The notes: generated from the sequence alone by a model not told the origin. 64,000 bases of DNA from Planococcus soli (GCF_016881065.1 NZ_WXYN01000004.1:62001-126000); one strand, 5' to 3'. Shown: positions 1 through 8,978, numbered from the stretch's first letter. Translations and numbers: made by a program.

Positions 1-77
1 AAGCAACGCAACAAGATTTAAATTTCATTCATCATGTAGAATAGCTAGGTTTTATAAGAAGATTAAGAAAGAATTTC

Positions 78-105
78 AGTTTACATATGAGGGATTATCA
101 GAAGC
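78..105 (-). other. dif-like Xer site 1 of 5
   Basis: Read on the + strand the site is a XerD-type arm AGTTTACATAT (78-88), a 6-bp spacer GAGGGA (89-94) and a XerC-type arm TTATCAGAAGC (95-105). The B. subtilis dif site read the same way is AGTTTACATAA, 6 bp, TTCTAGGAAGT (from memory), so the XerD arm agrees at 10 of 11 positions and the XerC arm at 7 of 11. The same architecture and orientation recur at 4938, 8622, 9180 and 20532. A hairpin follows 17 bp downstream, as at the other copies. That it is a working recombination site is inferred. Confidence 0.6.
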
Positions 106-121
106 TGTCTAAATGCAAAGG

Positions 122-190
122 GAGAGAAGAGGATGGTCAAATCGCCTCTTCTCTCTATCTATTTGTAAAAGTATGCTTTTGTGAAAGCTT
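122..190. terminator. hairpin pair beside dif-like site 1
   Basis: An 11-bp perfect stem (GAGAGAAGAGG at 122-132 with CCTCTTCTCTC at 145-155) is followed by a second, weaker hairpin (about 165-190) ending in T-runs. It lies between Xer-like site 1 and the 3' end of the minus-strand aldo/keto reductase remnant. The second hairpin resembles the one after site 4 (9241-9277), suggesting a shared origin. Probably a bidirectional terminator. Confidence 0.55.
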
Positions 191-322
191 TTTGATTTTT
201 TAAGTCGGGCCATACTTCTAATTTTGAGGGGAAAAAAAGCGAATTGAACGTGTTTTTATAAAAAACACAAAGAAAAAAACACATTTAATGGAGAAGGAGT
301 TTTTTCTTTTTCCAATTAATGA

Positions 323-1165
323 TTAATAACGGTTTCCAAGCGCTGCATTTTTTGGCATGAGTGCATTAATGCGCTGTAAATCTTCAGAAGTCAGTTCGAC
401 ATCCAAAGATGCTCCATTTTCTTCTAGGTATATAATTCGCATCGTTCCAGGAATCGGCAAAGTTCCGTTAGCCATAGTCCAAGCAATGACTAATTGTGAA
501 GGTGTGCATTTTTTTCCGAAGCAATTTCCTTGATCTTGTCGACTAATTCCACATTTTTAGAGAAGTTTTCCAGTTGGAAGCCTGGAAGAGTCCGACGGCC
601 ATCCGTTTCTTCCAGATCTTCAAATTTGCGCAGCTCCCCAGATAAGAAACTTCTGCTTAAAGGGCTATACGTTACAAAACCAATACCAAGCTCATTGACT
701 GGTGGTATGATATCACCTTCCACATCACGTATCCGTAGAGAATATTCGTTTTGCACAGCAGCAACAGGATGAGGAGTCGCATGTGCTCGACGGATTTGCT
801 CAGGAGTTGCCTCTGACAAACCAATGGCCCGAACTTTTTCTGCCCGTACCAAATACGCCATCGCTCCTACTGTTTCTTCGATGGAGACATCTGGATCGAC
901 CGTTGCTGGTAATACAAATCGATATAATCAACGGCTAATCGCTTAAGGCTTTTATCAATGGACTCTTTAATCTAGTCCGGATGGCTATGAATGCCTTCAA
1001 AGTTAGGGCCAACCCCGAATTTGCTGGCAATAACGGCTTGTTCCCGTCGCCCCTTTAGCGCTTTGCCAAGCAATTGCTCGTTTTGTCCATTGCCATATAC
1101 ATTGGCTGTATCAAGAATGTTAACTCCTAATTCCAATGCGCGATGGATTGTGTGAATCGATTCCA
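323..1165 (-). pseudogene. aldo/keto reductase pseudogene
   Basis: Stretches typical of the aldo/keto reductase family (NADPH-dependent oxidoreductases, YghZ/Tas-like) are recognisable on the minus strand. The N-terminal part includes [17 protein letters not shown] (active-site Asp and Tyr), then [35 protein letters not shown], and a C-terminal part ending NAALGNRY just before the stop at 323. They lie in different frames: an in-frame TAG interrupts the gene near 975, the frame shifts near 915 and again near 510, and the start is missing beyond about 1165. Several independent lesions argue for a true pseudogene rather than a sequencing error. Confidence 0.85.
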
Positions 1166-1171
1166 GACCAA

Positions 1172-1360
1172 CGATTGAAGGAGATCAAACGGACGAACTT
1201 TGAAGAAATATAAACCAAGTTTTTGGAACGGTTCGAGGGAGGAATGAAACGGCTTGATACGGAGTTGATGGTTGCTCCACAGTCTCTCAACCAGATTGTC
1301 GAATTGCTGAGAGGGCAGAACGAGAAGATCAATAAGCTGGAGCAACTCATGGAACACTAA
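1172..1360 (+). pseudogene. coiled-coil gene remnant
   Basis: A + strand frame encodes a charged helical segment beginning [13 protein letters not shown], broken by a TAA at 1211, then continuing through ERFEGGMKRLDTEL to KINKLEQLMEH and a stop at 1358-1360. The heptad-like pattern suggests a coiled coil of the kind seen at the C-terminus of small DNA-binding proteins, but I do not recognise the family. It abuts the truncated start of the aldo/keto reductase pseudogene, so the junction near 1165-1172 is probably an old recombination point. The part after the stop could start at ATG 1244 (38 codons) but has only a moderate ribosome site. Confidence 0.35.
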
Positions 1361-1452
1361 TCGAAAAATCAAGGGTTGAATCCAATAGACCATATCGATT
1401 TACGAAGGCAAAACGAAGGATTTTTAACTTCAATACTAACTATAGTTCATTT

Positions 1453-2142
1453 TCACAATTCTTTTTTCGCTTTTCTTCCACTATGCCATAAAGTAATTTC
1501 AAGTATTGCGATACAGCTGACAAGCCATGTCAGCCCAAGTGTTAGCCCACCGATTACGTCTGTAAAGTAATGAACACCAAGGGGGAGGCGACTGAAGGCA
1601 ATTAAAAAAATCAGGATTCCAAGGAAGATGTTGATCAGCCATTTTGCTAAGACATTCAGTTTGCTTCTGATGACCAAGTACATAATAAATCCATAAAAAA
1701 CAATCGGGGCGGTTGAATGACCGCTTGGAAAACTGTAACCAGTTCCATCGTATGTCTCTAATATGTTCGGACGATCTCTTGAGAAGGCTGCTTTCAGCAC
1801 GCTGATCAAGATTGTCACTCCACCCATTGCAATAAGAAAATAAACAATTCTCCACTTTTTCCGCTGATAAAAATACCCCAGCACGCCAAACATAATAAGA
1901 GATCCTACAGTCAGCGCCCAGACCGATCCGAGTTCTGTAATCCAGGCGAAAAAGGTCGTAACTCCAGGTGTTGCAAGGTTTTCAACAAATTCTGCGACAT
2001 GCCGGTCAACCATGAATTTTTCATTCTCCAGCACCTCTTCACCAAGCTCTGTAAATATGTAAAAACCTCCGCTTATTATGAAAAGTGCAGTAACAATTAA
2101 AATATAGGTTCTGGCAGGGATTGCTTTTAATGTATTTAGCAT
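1453..2142 (-). CDS. PAP2-family membrane phosphatase
   Basis: A 229-aa integral membrane phosphatase of the PAP2 (type 2 phosphatidic acid phosphatase) family, expected to dephosphorylate a lipid phosphate such as undecaprenyl pyrophosphate or phosphatidylglycerol phosphate at the outer membrane face. The tripartite active site is complete: KAAFSRDRP (about residues 117-125), PSGH (139-142) and SRLPLGVHYFTD (184-195), with about six hydrophobic segments. I chose the ATG at 2142 because CAGGAG lies 9 nt upstream; an ATG 33 nt earlier opens the same frame but has no clear ribosome site. It stands alone on the minus strand. The substrate cannot be read from sequence. Confidence 0.88.
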   Translation of the reverse strand: MLNTLKAIPARTYILIVTALFIISGGFYIFTELGEEVLENEKFMVDRHVAEFVENLATPGVTTFFAWITELGSVWALTVGSLIMFGVLGYFYQRKKWRIVYFLIAMGGVTILISVLKAAFSRDRPNILETYDGTGYSFPSGHSTAPIVFYGFIMYLVIRSKLNVLAKWLINIFLGILIFLIAFSRLPLGVHYFTDVIGGLTLGLTWLVSCIAILEITLWHSGRKAKKEL

Positions 2143-2540
2143 ACTTCTACACTCCTGTAATTCAGACATAATCATACGGTTTTCCTGTTTGGAGAGATGA
2201 GAAACGTGTTACTTGTACCGGATAATGCTTATAGTCGTGTTCATTCAGGGCTGCAAAGAATTCTGAATGGGATAACGCTTTATCGATCATCACAATTTTA
2301 TCTCGCAAATACCACTCAACTGTGCAACTTCTCCGATTTTCCTTAAGCCCTTACTGATGCAAACGCCTCTTTTTTGTTACGAATATCCTACCATAATGAA
2401 TTTAAAGCCATACAGTAAGATATGAGGGTTTAAAGTGAAGATAGTTAATTGACTGACAAGTCCGCCATAATATGGACAAAATATAGGATTTTCATCCTTC
2501 TCTTGGATGTTATACTGACAGTACAACTCAATAGACTTTG
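2143..2540. other. intergenic region, no gene seen
   Basis: About 400 bp between the divergent PAP2 gene and the riboswitch leader. I see no open frame with a ribosome site. It must carry the promoters for both directions. A small palindrome GTCC/GGAC around an AT-rich core (about 2461-2476) is the only structure noticed. Confidence 0.4.
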
Positions 2541-2676
2541 ACTTTATGTCAAGGGGGAGTAGCTATAGGGAAACCTATTTCACAGTCGTCATTACATGGT
2601 TCGTAGCCATCGGTTGTGATAGCAATCAATTTGCTTAGCGAGACCTTTGCCTTTTATTAGGCAAGGGTCTTTTTTG
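2541..2676 (+). promoter_or_regulatory. yybP-ykoY manganese riboswitch with terminator
   Basis: The leader contains the hallmark blocks of the yybP-ykoY class: AAGGGGGAGTAGC at about 2551-2563, a central hairpin with CGTCATTACATGG, and GAGACCTTTGCC at about 2639-2651. The last block pairs with GGCAAGGGTC followed by TTTTTT (2660-2676), giving an intrinsic terminator. This class binds Mn2+ and turns on exporters when Mn is high. The next gene is a TerC-family protein, the classic partner of this riboswitch. Confidence 0.9.
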
Positions 2677-2704
2677 TTGGCAAAAATCAGGAGGAGGATG
2701 AAAG

Positions 2705-3463
2705 ATGGAAGCGATTTTATTGGAGTATTTATGGGTGTTGCTCGTACTCGTAGCGCTGGAAGGGTTACTGGCCGCTGATAATGCGGTGGTCATGGCGGTT
2801 ATGGTCAAGCACTTGCCAAAAGAACAACAGAAAAAGGCCCTGTTTTATGGGTTGATGGGAGCCTTCGTTTTCCGTTTTGCGGCGTTATTCATGATTACGA
2901 TATTGGTGGATGTGTGGCAAATCCAGGCGCTAGGGGCAGCTTACCTGCTGTTCATCGCGATTAAGCACATTTACGATCAGCGGAAAGGGAAAGAACATTC
3001 CCTTGAGCCGGAAGCAACAAAAGGTTCTGGCTTTTGGATGACCGTCTTAAAAGTAGAATTGGCGGATATCGCCTTTGCGATCGATTCGATGTTGGCCGCC
3101 GTAGCGTTGGCGATGACGTTGCCTCATTTGGGAAGTGCGGAAATCGGAGGCATCAATGGCGGACAGTTTGGCGTCATGCTTGCCGGAGGGTTGGTCGGAC
3201 TTGTCATTATGCGATTTGCAGCACATAAATTCGTCAAGTTGTTAGCAGACTATCCGCAATTGGAAACAACAGCATTTGTGATTGTCGGCTGGGTTGGCGT
3301 CAAGCTTTTGGTGCTCACATTAGCGCATAAAGACCTTGGCATCTTGCCTTATGACTTTGCCCATTCCACGGAATGGAAGCTGATTTTCTGGGGAATCTTG
3401 CTCGGAATCGTGATTGTAGGCGCATTGATCAGTGTGAAGAAAAAGAAGGCGCAAGAAGCTTAA
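2705..3463 (+). CDS. ykoY: TerC-family manganese exporter (YkoY-like)
   Basis: A 252-aa membrane protein of the TerC family. The conserved acidic motifs LEGLLAADNAVVMAV (residues 18-32) and VELADIAFAIDSMLAAVA (about 116-133) sit in the predicted metal path, with about seven transmembrane helices and a charged cytoplasmic loop after helix 3 (YDQRKGKEH). In B. subtilis the TerC proteins YceF and YkoY (MeeF, MeeY) export Mn2+ and support metalation of secreted enzymes. Control by the upstream Mn riboswitch agrees with that role. The ribosome site AGGAGGAGG precedes the ATG. A terminator follows at 3507. Confidence 0.9.
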   Translation: MEAILLEYLWVLLVLVALEGLLAADNAVVMAVMVKHLPKEQQKKALFYGLMGAFVFRFAALFMITILVDVWQIQALGAAYLLFIAIKHIYDQRKGKEHSLEPEATKGSGFWMTVLKVELADIAFAIDSMLAAVALAMTLPHLGSAEIGGINGGQFGVMLAGGLVGLVIMRFAAHKFVKLLADYPQLETTAFVIVGWVGVKLLVLTLAHKDLGILPYDFAHSTEWKLIFWGILLGIVIVGALISVKKKKAQEA

Positions 3464-3506
3464 TTACTAACTTACTATCAAAAAAAGCATTTAATTGCTG
3501 TCTCAA

Positions 3507-3545
3507 AAGGAAGATCACATGCTTAACGGCAAGGATCTTCCTTTT
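3507..3545 (+). terminator. intrinsic terminator after ykoY
   Basis: AAAGGAAGATC pairs with GATCTTCCTTT followed by T residues, about 45 bp after the TerC stop. The rest of 3546-3733 is AT-rich with no convincing gene; a TTG-initiated frame at 3704 runs straight through the next hairpin and was discounted. Confidence 0.8.
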
Positions 3546-3733
3546 TGCGTCGTTCAGTTTTTTTATACTGATAAATTTCTTTTTAAGTCGATTTGTCTAT
3601 ATAAGTATACTGTTACCAACAGTTTATAATATTAACGACTCTCATAGAACATACATTATCAATAAACTATAGAAATGCATGTTTCTTTTCGAGGAGATAA
3701 AAGTTGATCCAGAAACCGAATAAAAAAGTGAAA

Positions 3734-3769
3734 AAGGCAAGGCCGACTCCTTCAAGTTGGCCTTGCCTT
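3734..3769 (-). terminator. hairpin terminator of the choloylglycine hydrolase remnant
   Basis: AAGGCAAGGCC at 3734-3744 pairs with GGCCTTGCCTT at 3759-3769. On the minus strand the stem is followed by TTTTTCACTTTTTT, so it would end transcription of the pseudogene whose ancestral stop is at 3830. Confidence 0.7.
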
Positions 3770-3829
3770 ATCTTTGTAGTGGCGAAGCAATTTCTTCATT
3801 ATTTACAGAAACCCTTAATTTTACTTAGA

Positions 3830-4803
3830 TTAATTCACGAAATGGATCTGTTGGCCTTTCACAAATGGATAGGTAGTCAATTGTGTTCCGTCCAGATTTT
3901 CCTTCTACATATCGACATCGGTAATTTGGCTATTGTCATAGGTGGTGTAATAGTAAATCCCTTTGTCCATATTGCAGCAAGAAGAATAAATGGTGAATTC
4001 ATATTCGCCTTCGTCCACATCACATAAGCTTTTTTGCTGTTCCACCGATTTTAGGATGTGAAAAAATTGACTGATGCTTTCGGGCTCGGAATCACCTGAA
4101 ATCGAATTTAATTTTGTAAATGCCGCTTTGACGAATCGGGAAGCGGAAGACAGGTCCCCAGGAAGGCCAATTCCGCCCATGCCGCGGCTGTACACATTCA
4201 ACTCCAAACGATCTGAGAATTTATTGTCCGAAACCGTAGGAGACAGGTGGCGGTAATTATTCAAGTTAAATAAATCATAATCAAACGTATGGTTATTGGT
4301 TAGAACGCCTACAAGATTGTCGTATACGTTCAATGCTCCTTTTGTCGATTCCACAACGATTGATTGCGTTTGATCCGCAATCATCCAGTGCAGAGGGGAC
4401 AGAGCCAACTCGTCGCTGAAATTCATATTCACCAGATTCAGTTTCGGCAGGAGTTCATTGGCTTCTTCAACGGTTTGGCACTGTCCGAGAATCCACGGAA
4501 TAAATTCAAAAGGGGAGACATTGTCCTTGCCTGCTGTTTCCGGGAAGAAGTAAGCATTCTCCGGAAAGTTCAATCCAGCCATGCTCAACCCTTTCTCATT
4601 ACTTGCGTCGAAATACAAGGGGTAATCATCGACCACAATAGCCATGCCAATCAATGAGTAGTGACTCGGAAGATCATGAACCTTTCGGAACTTAAAGGAA
4701 AGTTTCTTGGCGTGATGGTGATGACCTCGCCGTAAGACAACTCCAAATCCAAATTGCGCCCAAAATAATGATCTTTCGTATATAGCGCGAGGGTTGTGCG
4801 CAT
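3830..4803 (-). pseudogene. choloylglycine hydrolase / penicillin V acylase pseudogene
   Basis: The minus strand encodes a linear-amide C-N hydrolase of the Ntn family (bile salt hydrolase, penicillin V acylase, YxeI type): TKDHYFGRNLDLELSYGE, GLSMAGLNFPENAYF, LSPLHWMIAD, VLTNNHTFDYD, FVKGQQIHFVN. It carries three separate lesions. The second codon, which should give the catalytic N-terminal Cys, is CGC (Arg) at 4798-4800. A 1-nt deletion near 4704-4710 shifts the frame after NFPL. A TAG near 3903-3905 replaces the residue after ITDVDM, 25 codons before the ancestral stop. Loss of the nucleophile alone would abolish activity. The open part 3905-4654 could still be translated from an internal ATG but would be inert. 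Confidence 0.88.
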
Positions 4804-4937
4804 AACGAAAATCTACTTAAAATTCCGATAATTCAATTTTATATTTCATTTCTCCTTTAGTCCAAAAGTTCACGTTCTTGAAAGTATACAGGGCAGTTTG
4901 TTTATCTAATACTTCGCTTCTTTAGTATTTAAAGATT

Positions 4938-4965
4938 GATTTACCTATCAGAAATTATCAGGGGT
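4938..4965 (-). other. dif-like Xer site 2 of 5
   Basis: XerD-type arm GATTTACCTAT (4938-4948), spacer CAGAAA (4949-4954), XerC-type arm TTATCAGGGGT (4955-4965). This is the most divergent copy: each arm differs at two positions from the consensus of the five. Spacing and orientation are the same as in the others, and a strong hairpin follows 39 bp away. It forms the left edge of a block holding only the GGDEF/EAL gene. Confidence 0.5.
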
Positions 4966-5004
4966 TACTTAATACACAATAGAGAGGACATTGATTAATA
5001 AAAG

Positions 5005-5050
5005 AACCCCGGAAGACAGACACTTAAAAAAGTGTCTGTCTTCCGGGGTT
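5005..5050 (-). terminator. perfect 20-bp stem terminator
   Basis: AACCCCGGAAGACAGACACT at 5005-5024 is perfectly complementary to 5031-5050, with loop TAAAAA. On the minus strand it is followed by CTTTTATT, so it would terminate the GGDEF/EAL gene that ends at 5166. It lies between that gene and Xer-like site 2. Confidence 0.85.
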
Positions 5051-5165
5051 CAATTCACTTTAAGCGATTCGTACTTCCTTTTTAAACGAATACCGGTATG
5101 AATGGAAAGATAATAAATGTATAAGTGTGAAGGCCTTCTTCATTAAAGAGATTCCATTACCTTTA

Positions 5166-8100
5166 TTATAACTTCAGCCTTGTCTTGAGCCATGTTTGCT
5201 CCAACTGTTCCAATGGAAGGGGACGACTGAAAAAATATCCTTGTCCAACTACTTCAAATTCTTTTAACGCGATGACTTGCTCTTCCAATTCAATACCTTC
5301 CACAACAACTTCTGCATTAAGGTTTTTTCCCACATCAATGATAGCTGCCAAAATGAACATGTTGCGTCGATTGCTGAGAACTTCATCAATGAGGGATTTA
5401 TCGATTTTTAGTGTATCAATTTCCACATTTTTGATGACATTCAACGAGGTGTGACCTGCCCCGAAGTCATCAATGGCTATTTTCACACCCAACTTCTTCA
5501 ATTCTTTGATAAGAAGTGCCGACTCTTCAATGTCCATCATGACACTCTCAGTGATTTCAATCTCCAAATAGTGAGGATCTATTTTTTCTTCTTCCAAAAT
5601 CGTTTTTACTTTGCTGACGAAATGGGAATCCTTAAATTGTCTGGCTGATACATTTACGGAAACCTTTACCTTCTGGAGTCCATCGTATTCCCATTTCTTC
5701 ATTTGGCGGCAAGCTTCTTTGATCACCCATTCGCCTATTGGCAGAATAAGTCCCGTCTCTTCAGCCAACGGAATAAATTCTATAGGAGACACTAAGCCTG
5801 TAGGTGAATTCCAACGGATAAGTGCCTCAAGTCCAACAAGTGTTTCTGTTTGCAAATCAACTTGCGGCTGGTAATAAAGTTGAAATTCTTCTTGCTCCAG
5901 GGCATTCCGCAAAGCCTTCTCTAATTGTAGTTTTCTTCTTACTTTCTCATTCAACTGTTCCGTAAAGAATTGATAATTGTTTTTTCCTTTTGCCTTGGCT
6001 GAATACAAAGCCATATCAGCTTGTCGGATGAGCGTCTCTTCGTCACTGATACAAATAGGTTGGATGCTGATACCGATGCTAAGCGTAATCACGATTTCCT
6101 GTCCTAAAAGTAAGACTGGCTGCTTCATGTCTACTAAAATCTGCTGAGCTAACTGGACTACATCTTCTTCTATTACATCTTCAACCACGATGACAAATTC
6201 ATCACCGCCAAGTCGGGAAATGGAAGCATGGTTCATAAGGGAAGATTGGAATCGGGCCGAGACTTGTTTAAGGAAGAGGTCTCCTCCGTGATGACCGAGA
6301 ACATCATTGATGGCCTTGAAATTATCAACGTCAATAAGAAGAATGGCAATGGGTTGCCGCTGGTTCTGTTTTCTTAATACAACTTCCTTGAGATTCTGAT
6401 AAAACCAATGCCGATTGGAAAGTCCTGTTAGTTGGTCAGTAAAGGCAAGTTCGTTAATCTTCTCCTGCGTTTGCTTTTTCTCGGTTACGTCCCGGACAAT
6501 GGCAAAAATTCCATTAACCTTGCCTTGTTTTCTTTTCGGCACAGAACTGACATCTATTTCAATTAAGTCTCCATTCTTGTTCCGGATTACTTGTTCGTAA
6601 GTGATGGGACTGCCGTCCAATAAAGTCGTGAAAAATGCATCCGCCTTCTCCAAATCCTTCGCAACTAATGTCCGAAAAGACATCGTAAGCAGTTCGTTTT
6701 TAGAAAAACCGGTTAAGTTTTCCGTCATTTTATTGGCATCTGTAAAAAATCCTGCCGAATTAATTTCGAAAACTGCGTCCAAGTTGTAATCAAAAAGGGA
6801 CCGGTACTTCTCTTCATTCTCTTCCAATAAACCAAGCGCCTCTTTTTCTTTAGAAATGTCCTTGGCGATTCCATAAACCCCGGTTACTTTCTCATCCACA
6901 ATGATGGGCATATTCGTAATTTCCAACGGGATTCTGTCCCCGTTCTTCCGAATGCCGATGGTCTCGTAGTTTTGGGGTGTCCCCTTCAAAGCGTCGATAA
7001 ATTTTTGATTAGTCATGTCTAAATAGTCAGGTTCCACTACGACATGAAATGTCATGGTGATCAATTCTTCCAATGAATAGCCTAATATGCCTTCTAAGGA
7101 TTGATTGATGTTCATCAGTTGTCCAGTGGCGTCCATGGAATAAACTCCATCTGGATTATGTTTAAAAAGAGACTGGTAGCGTTGTTGATTTTCTTCTAAT
7201 TCTCTCCGGATTTTCTTTTGCTCGGTAATGTCTCGCAGCACTAACTGAATGGCCGGCTTTCCTTCAAATTCAATGCCGACTCCCGTTATTTCGACTTCAA
7301 TAATGGACCCATCTAGAGTGATGATTTGCTGTTCCATCGGCGTTGCCTTGAATCCAATCTTCATTTTTTGAACACGTTTTCTTACAACACCTTTATAAGC
7401 GGCGGGAACGTAATCTAGTATTGATTTCCCAATCAAGTCACTTTTATTGGATTCACCAACCATTTTTAGGCAGGCTTCGTTGACGAAGACAACTTTTTCT
7501 TCCCTATGAACCACAATCGGTTCAGGAGAAAGTTCCACTAAACGGCGGAATCGTTCTTCACTTTGTCTCATTTTTATCACAAGACCTCTTTCAATTGTTA
7601 GCGTTCTTGAATTAAGAAAAGCTAAATAAGTTGCGATGCTCAGGATGCCAAATATGATGATTGAAACAATAATGGCTAATGAAAAAGGTTGAATACCCGA
7701 AACTGTCTCAGAATGCGAATATTCCACATGAAAAGCACCTTTCATTCCGAGATAGTGCATCGATGAAATGGCCAATCCTAAAATCAGTGCACTGACCATT
7801 TTCCTGCCGCTAGAAGCCTGACTTTCTTTTACTTCAAAGAAAATTTTCAACGCGACAATCGAAAAGATAATGGCAATGAGAATGGAAAGGGTAATGTATA
7901 ACAAGTTGAATTGAAGAGAGCTGGGTTCGCTTATCGCAAATACCCCAATATAATGCATAAGCACAATGCCCGTCCCTATTGTTAGTCCGCTTAGGCACAC
8001 TTTGAGTGTCGTCACAGATGTAAGGTGTAGAATATAAAATGAAGAAAAAGAAGCGATAATTGCAGCGAAAAAAGATACAAAAAGCAAAAAAGGATCATAT

Positions 8101-8318
8101 GTCAAAGGCGAATTTAGATGAAATGCCATCATGCCAATAAAGTGCATGGAAAAAACACCCATTCCCATGACAACCGACCCGAAAAATACCCAGTAAATCT
8201 GCTTCTTTCTCGGTTGATCGGCCATTCTTTCAATTAAAATCAAAGCGATATATGAGGAAATGATTCCAATAACTACGGAAAGAGTTATTAGAAAAGGACT
8301 AACAGAACTTAAGGACAT
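5166..8318 (-). CDS. MHYT-PAS-PAS-PAS-GGDEF-EAL signalling protein
   Basis: A 1050-aa membrane-bound cyclic di-GMP protein. Order: an N-terminal MHYT domain with seven hydrophobic helices and three metal-binding signatures (MHFIG, MHYIG and MHYLG near residues 58, 121 and 187), three PAS domains (about 255-370, 380-495, 505-620), a GGDEF domain with intact RLGGDEF, and an EAL domain with intact GLEALIRW, EITES, IDDFGAGHTSL and KIDKSLI. Both catalytic signatures look complete, so it may make and degrade c-di-GMP; I see no RxxD inhibitory site just before GGDEF. MHYT is thought to sense a diatomic gas through copper. Start ATG 8318 is preceded by AGAAAGG. It is the only gene between Xer-like sites 2 and 3. 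Confidence 0.93.
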   Translation of the reverse strand: MSLSSVSPFLITLSVVIGIISSYIALILIERMADQPRKKQIYWVFFGSVVMGMGVFSMHFIGMMAFHLNSPLTYDPFLLFVSFFAAIIASFSSFYILHLTSVTTLKVCLSGLTIGTGIVLMHYIGVFAISEPSSLQFNLLYITLSILIAIIFSIVALKIFFEVKESQASSGRKMVSALILGLAISSMHYLGMKGAFHVEYSHSETVSGIQPFSLAIIVSIIIFGILSIATYLAFLNSRTLTIERGLVIKMRQSEERFRRLVELSPEPIVVHREEKVVFVNEACLKMVGESNKSDLIGKSILDYVPAAYKGVVRKRVQKMKIGFKATPMEQQIITLDGSIIEVEITGVGIEFEGKPAIQLVLRDITEQKKIRRELEENQQRYQSLFKHNPDGVYSMDATGQLMNINQSLEGILGYSLEELITMTFHVVVEPDYLDMTNQKFIDALKGTPQNYETIGIRKNGDRIPLEITNMPIIVDEKVTGVYGIAKDISKEKEALGLLEENEEKYRSLFDYNLDAVFEINSAGFFTDANKMTENLTGFSKNELLTMSFRTLVAKDLEKADAFFTTLLDGSPITYEQVIRNKNGDLIEIDVSSVPKRKQGKVNGIFAIVRDVTEKKQTQEKINELAFTDQLTGLSNRHWFYQNLKEVVLRKQNQRQPIAILLIDVDNFKAINDVLGHHGGDLFLKQVSARFQSSLMNHASISRLGGDEFVIVVEDVIEEDVVQLAQQILVDMKQPVLLLGQEIVITLSIGISIQPICISDEETLIRQADMALYSAKAKGKNNYQFFTEQLNEKVRRKLQLEKALRNALEQEEFQLYYQPQVDLQTETLVGLEALIRWNSPTGLVSPIEFIPLAEETGLILPIGEWVIKEACRQMKKWEYDGLQKVKVSVNVSARQFKDSHFVSKVKTILEEEKIDPHYLEIEITESVMMDIEESALLIKELKKLGVKIAIDDFGAGHTSLNVIKNVEIDTLKIDKSLIDEVLSNRRNMFILAAIIDVGKNLNAEVVVEGIELEEQVIALKEFEVVGQGYFFSRPLPLEQLEQTWLKTRLKL

Positions 8319-8621
8319 GGCTACCAACCTTTCTTTAAAAATAATTTACAAGGACTATTATAAATTACTTTTTTTACAAAAAATTATATATAATTACCTT
8401 TTATTGCTAAAAAATAGAAGTATTTCAATGAATTAAGAAATTACACAGTGAAAAACATAAGAGGAAATGTAAATAACAATGATTTTTAGAATTTAATAAA
8501 ACGAAAAAGAATCTGTTTGAGTAAAAGTGAAGGTAGAGGACGATTGGATTCTTAAAATGAGCCATGGGGTATTCCTTGTTGATTTTAAATATTCTTTGTT
8601 GGATCAATAAGGTGAAAAAAC

Positions 8622-8649
8622 AGATTACATATCATAACTTATGAGAAGT
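8622..8649 (-). other. dif-like Xer site 3 of 5
   Basis: XerD-type arm AGATTACATAT (8622-8632), spacer CATAAC (8633-8638), XerC-type arm TTATGAGAAGT (8639-8649). Same orientation and spacing as the other copies, and a hairpin follows at 8676. With site 4 it brackets a 558-bp block containing one small gene. The rest of 8319-8621 is AT-rich, holds the promoter of the GGDEF/EAL gene, and shows no gene I trust. Confidence 0.55.
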
Positions 8650-8675
8650 CCTTTGTCTAAATAAAGTGAACTCGA

Positions 8676-8721
8676 AAATGAAAGACCACCAGTTCAATCT
8701 TTAGCTAGTGGTCTTTCATTT
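8676..8721. terminator. hairpin beside dif-like site 3
   Basis: AAATGAAAGACCAC at 8676-8689 pairs with GTGGTCTTTCATTT at 8708-8721. It sits between site 3 and the stop of the small minus-strand gene at 8745, the same arrangement (site, hairpin, 3' end of a minus-strand gene) as at the other sites. Confidence 0.75.
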
Positions 8722-8744
8722 ATTTTAATTATTGAGGATAAAGA

Positions 8745-8978
8745 CTAGAAAGTTATAGAGGGATGAAAAGACTTAGAAATAACTTCTACGGCCTCCTTGA
8801 CCGATTCATAGCATTCGACAGTTTCGGTCTGCAGATAGGTCATTTCAAGCATGTGCGTATCTGGTATGCATTTTACACGGATCCATTCGGTATCATCTTT
8901 AGCAAAGATTTGAGTAATCCGTACAGTGTTGTACTGACATATGGTTTCCAATAACATTTGAATGTTTTCTTTGTTCAT
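8745..8978 (-). CDS. unknown 77-aa protein
   Basis: A 77-aa acidic soluble protein beginning MNKENIQMLLETICQYN, with alternating beta-like stretches (TVRITQIFAKD, WIRVKCIPD, MLEMTYLQ) and a C-terminal helix (SVKEAVEVISKSF). It has no signal peptide or membrane segment, and I do not recognise the family. AAAGGAG lies 9 nt before the ATG, which supports real translation. It is the only gene in the 558-bp block between Xer-like sites 3 and 4, so it is a candidate cargo gene; single-gene dif modules elsewhere often carry toxins, antitoxins or unknown small proteins. No function is claimed. Confidence 0.7.
   Translation of the reverse strand: MNKENIQMLLETICQYNTVRITQIFAKDDTEWIRVKCIPDTHMLEMTYLQTETVECYESVKEAVEVISKSFHPSITF

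Noticed and set aside
3704-4027. 107-codon + strand frame with a TTG start
   Set aside because: It runs through a strong hairpin and then antisense through the choloylglycine hydrolase remnant; no family features.
4822-4849. TTCCGATAA near 4822 as a reversed Xer site
   Set aside because: It resembles a XerC arm, but no XerD arm is present at the required distance.
8425-8607. 60-codon minus-strand frame
   Set aside because: AT-rich, low complexity (Phe/Leu/His runs), no ribosome site.
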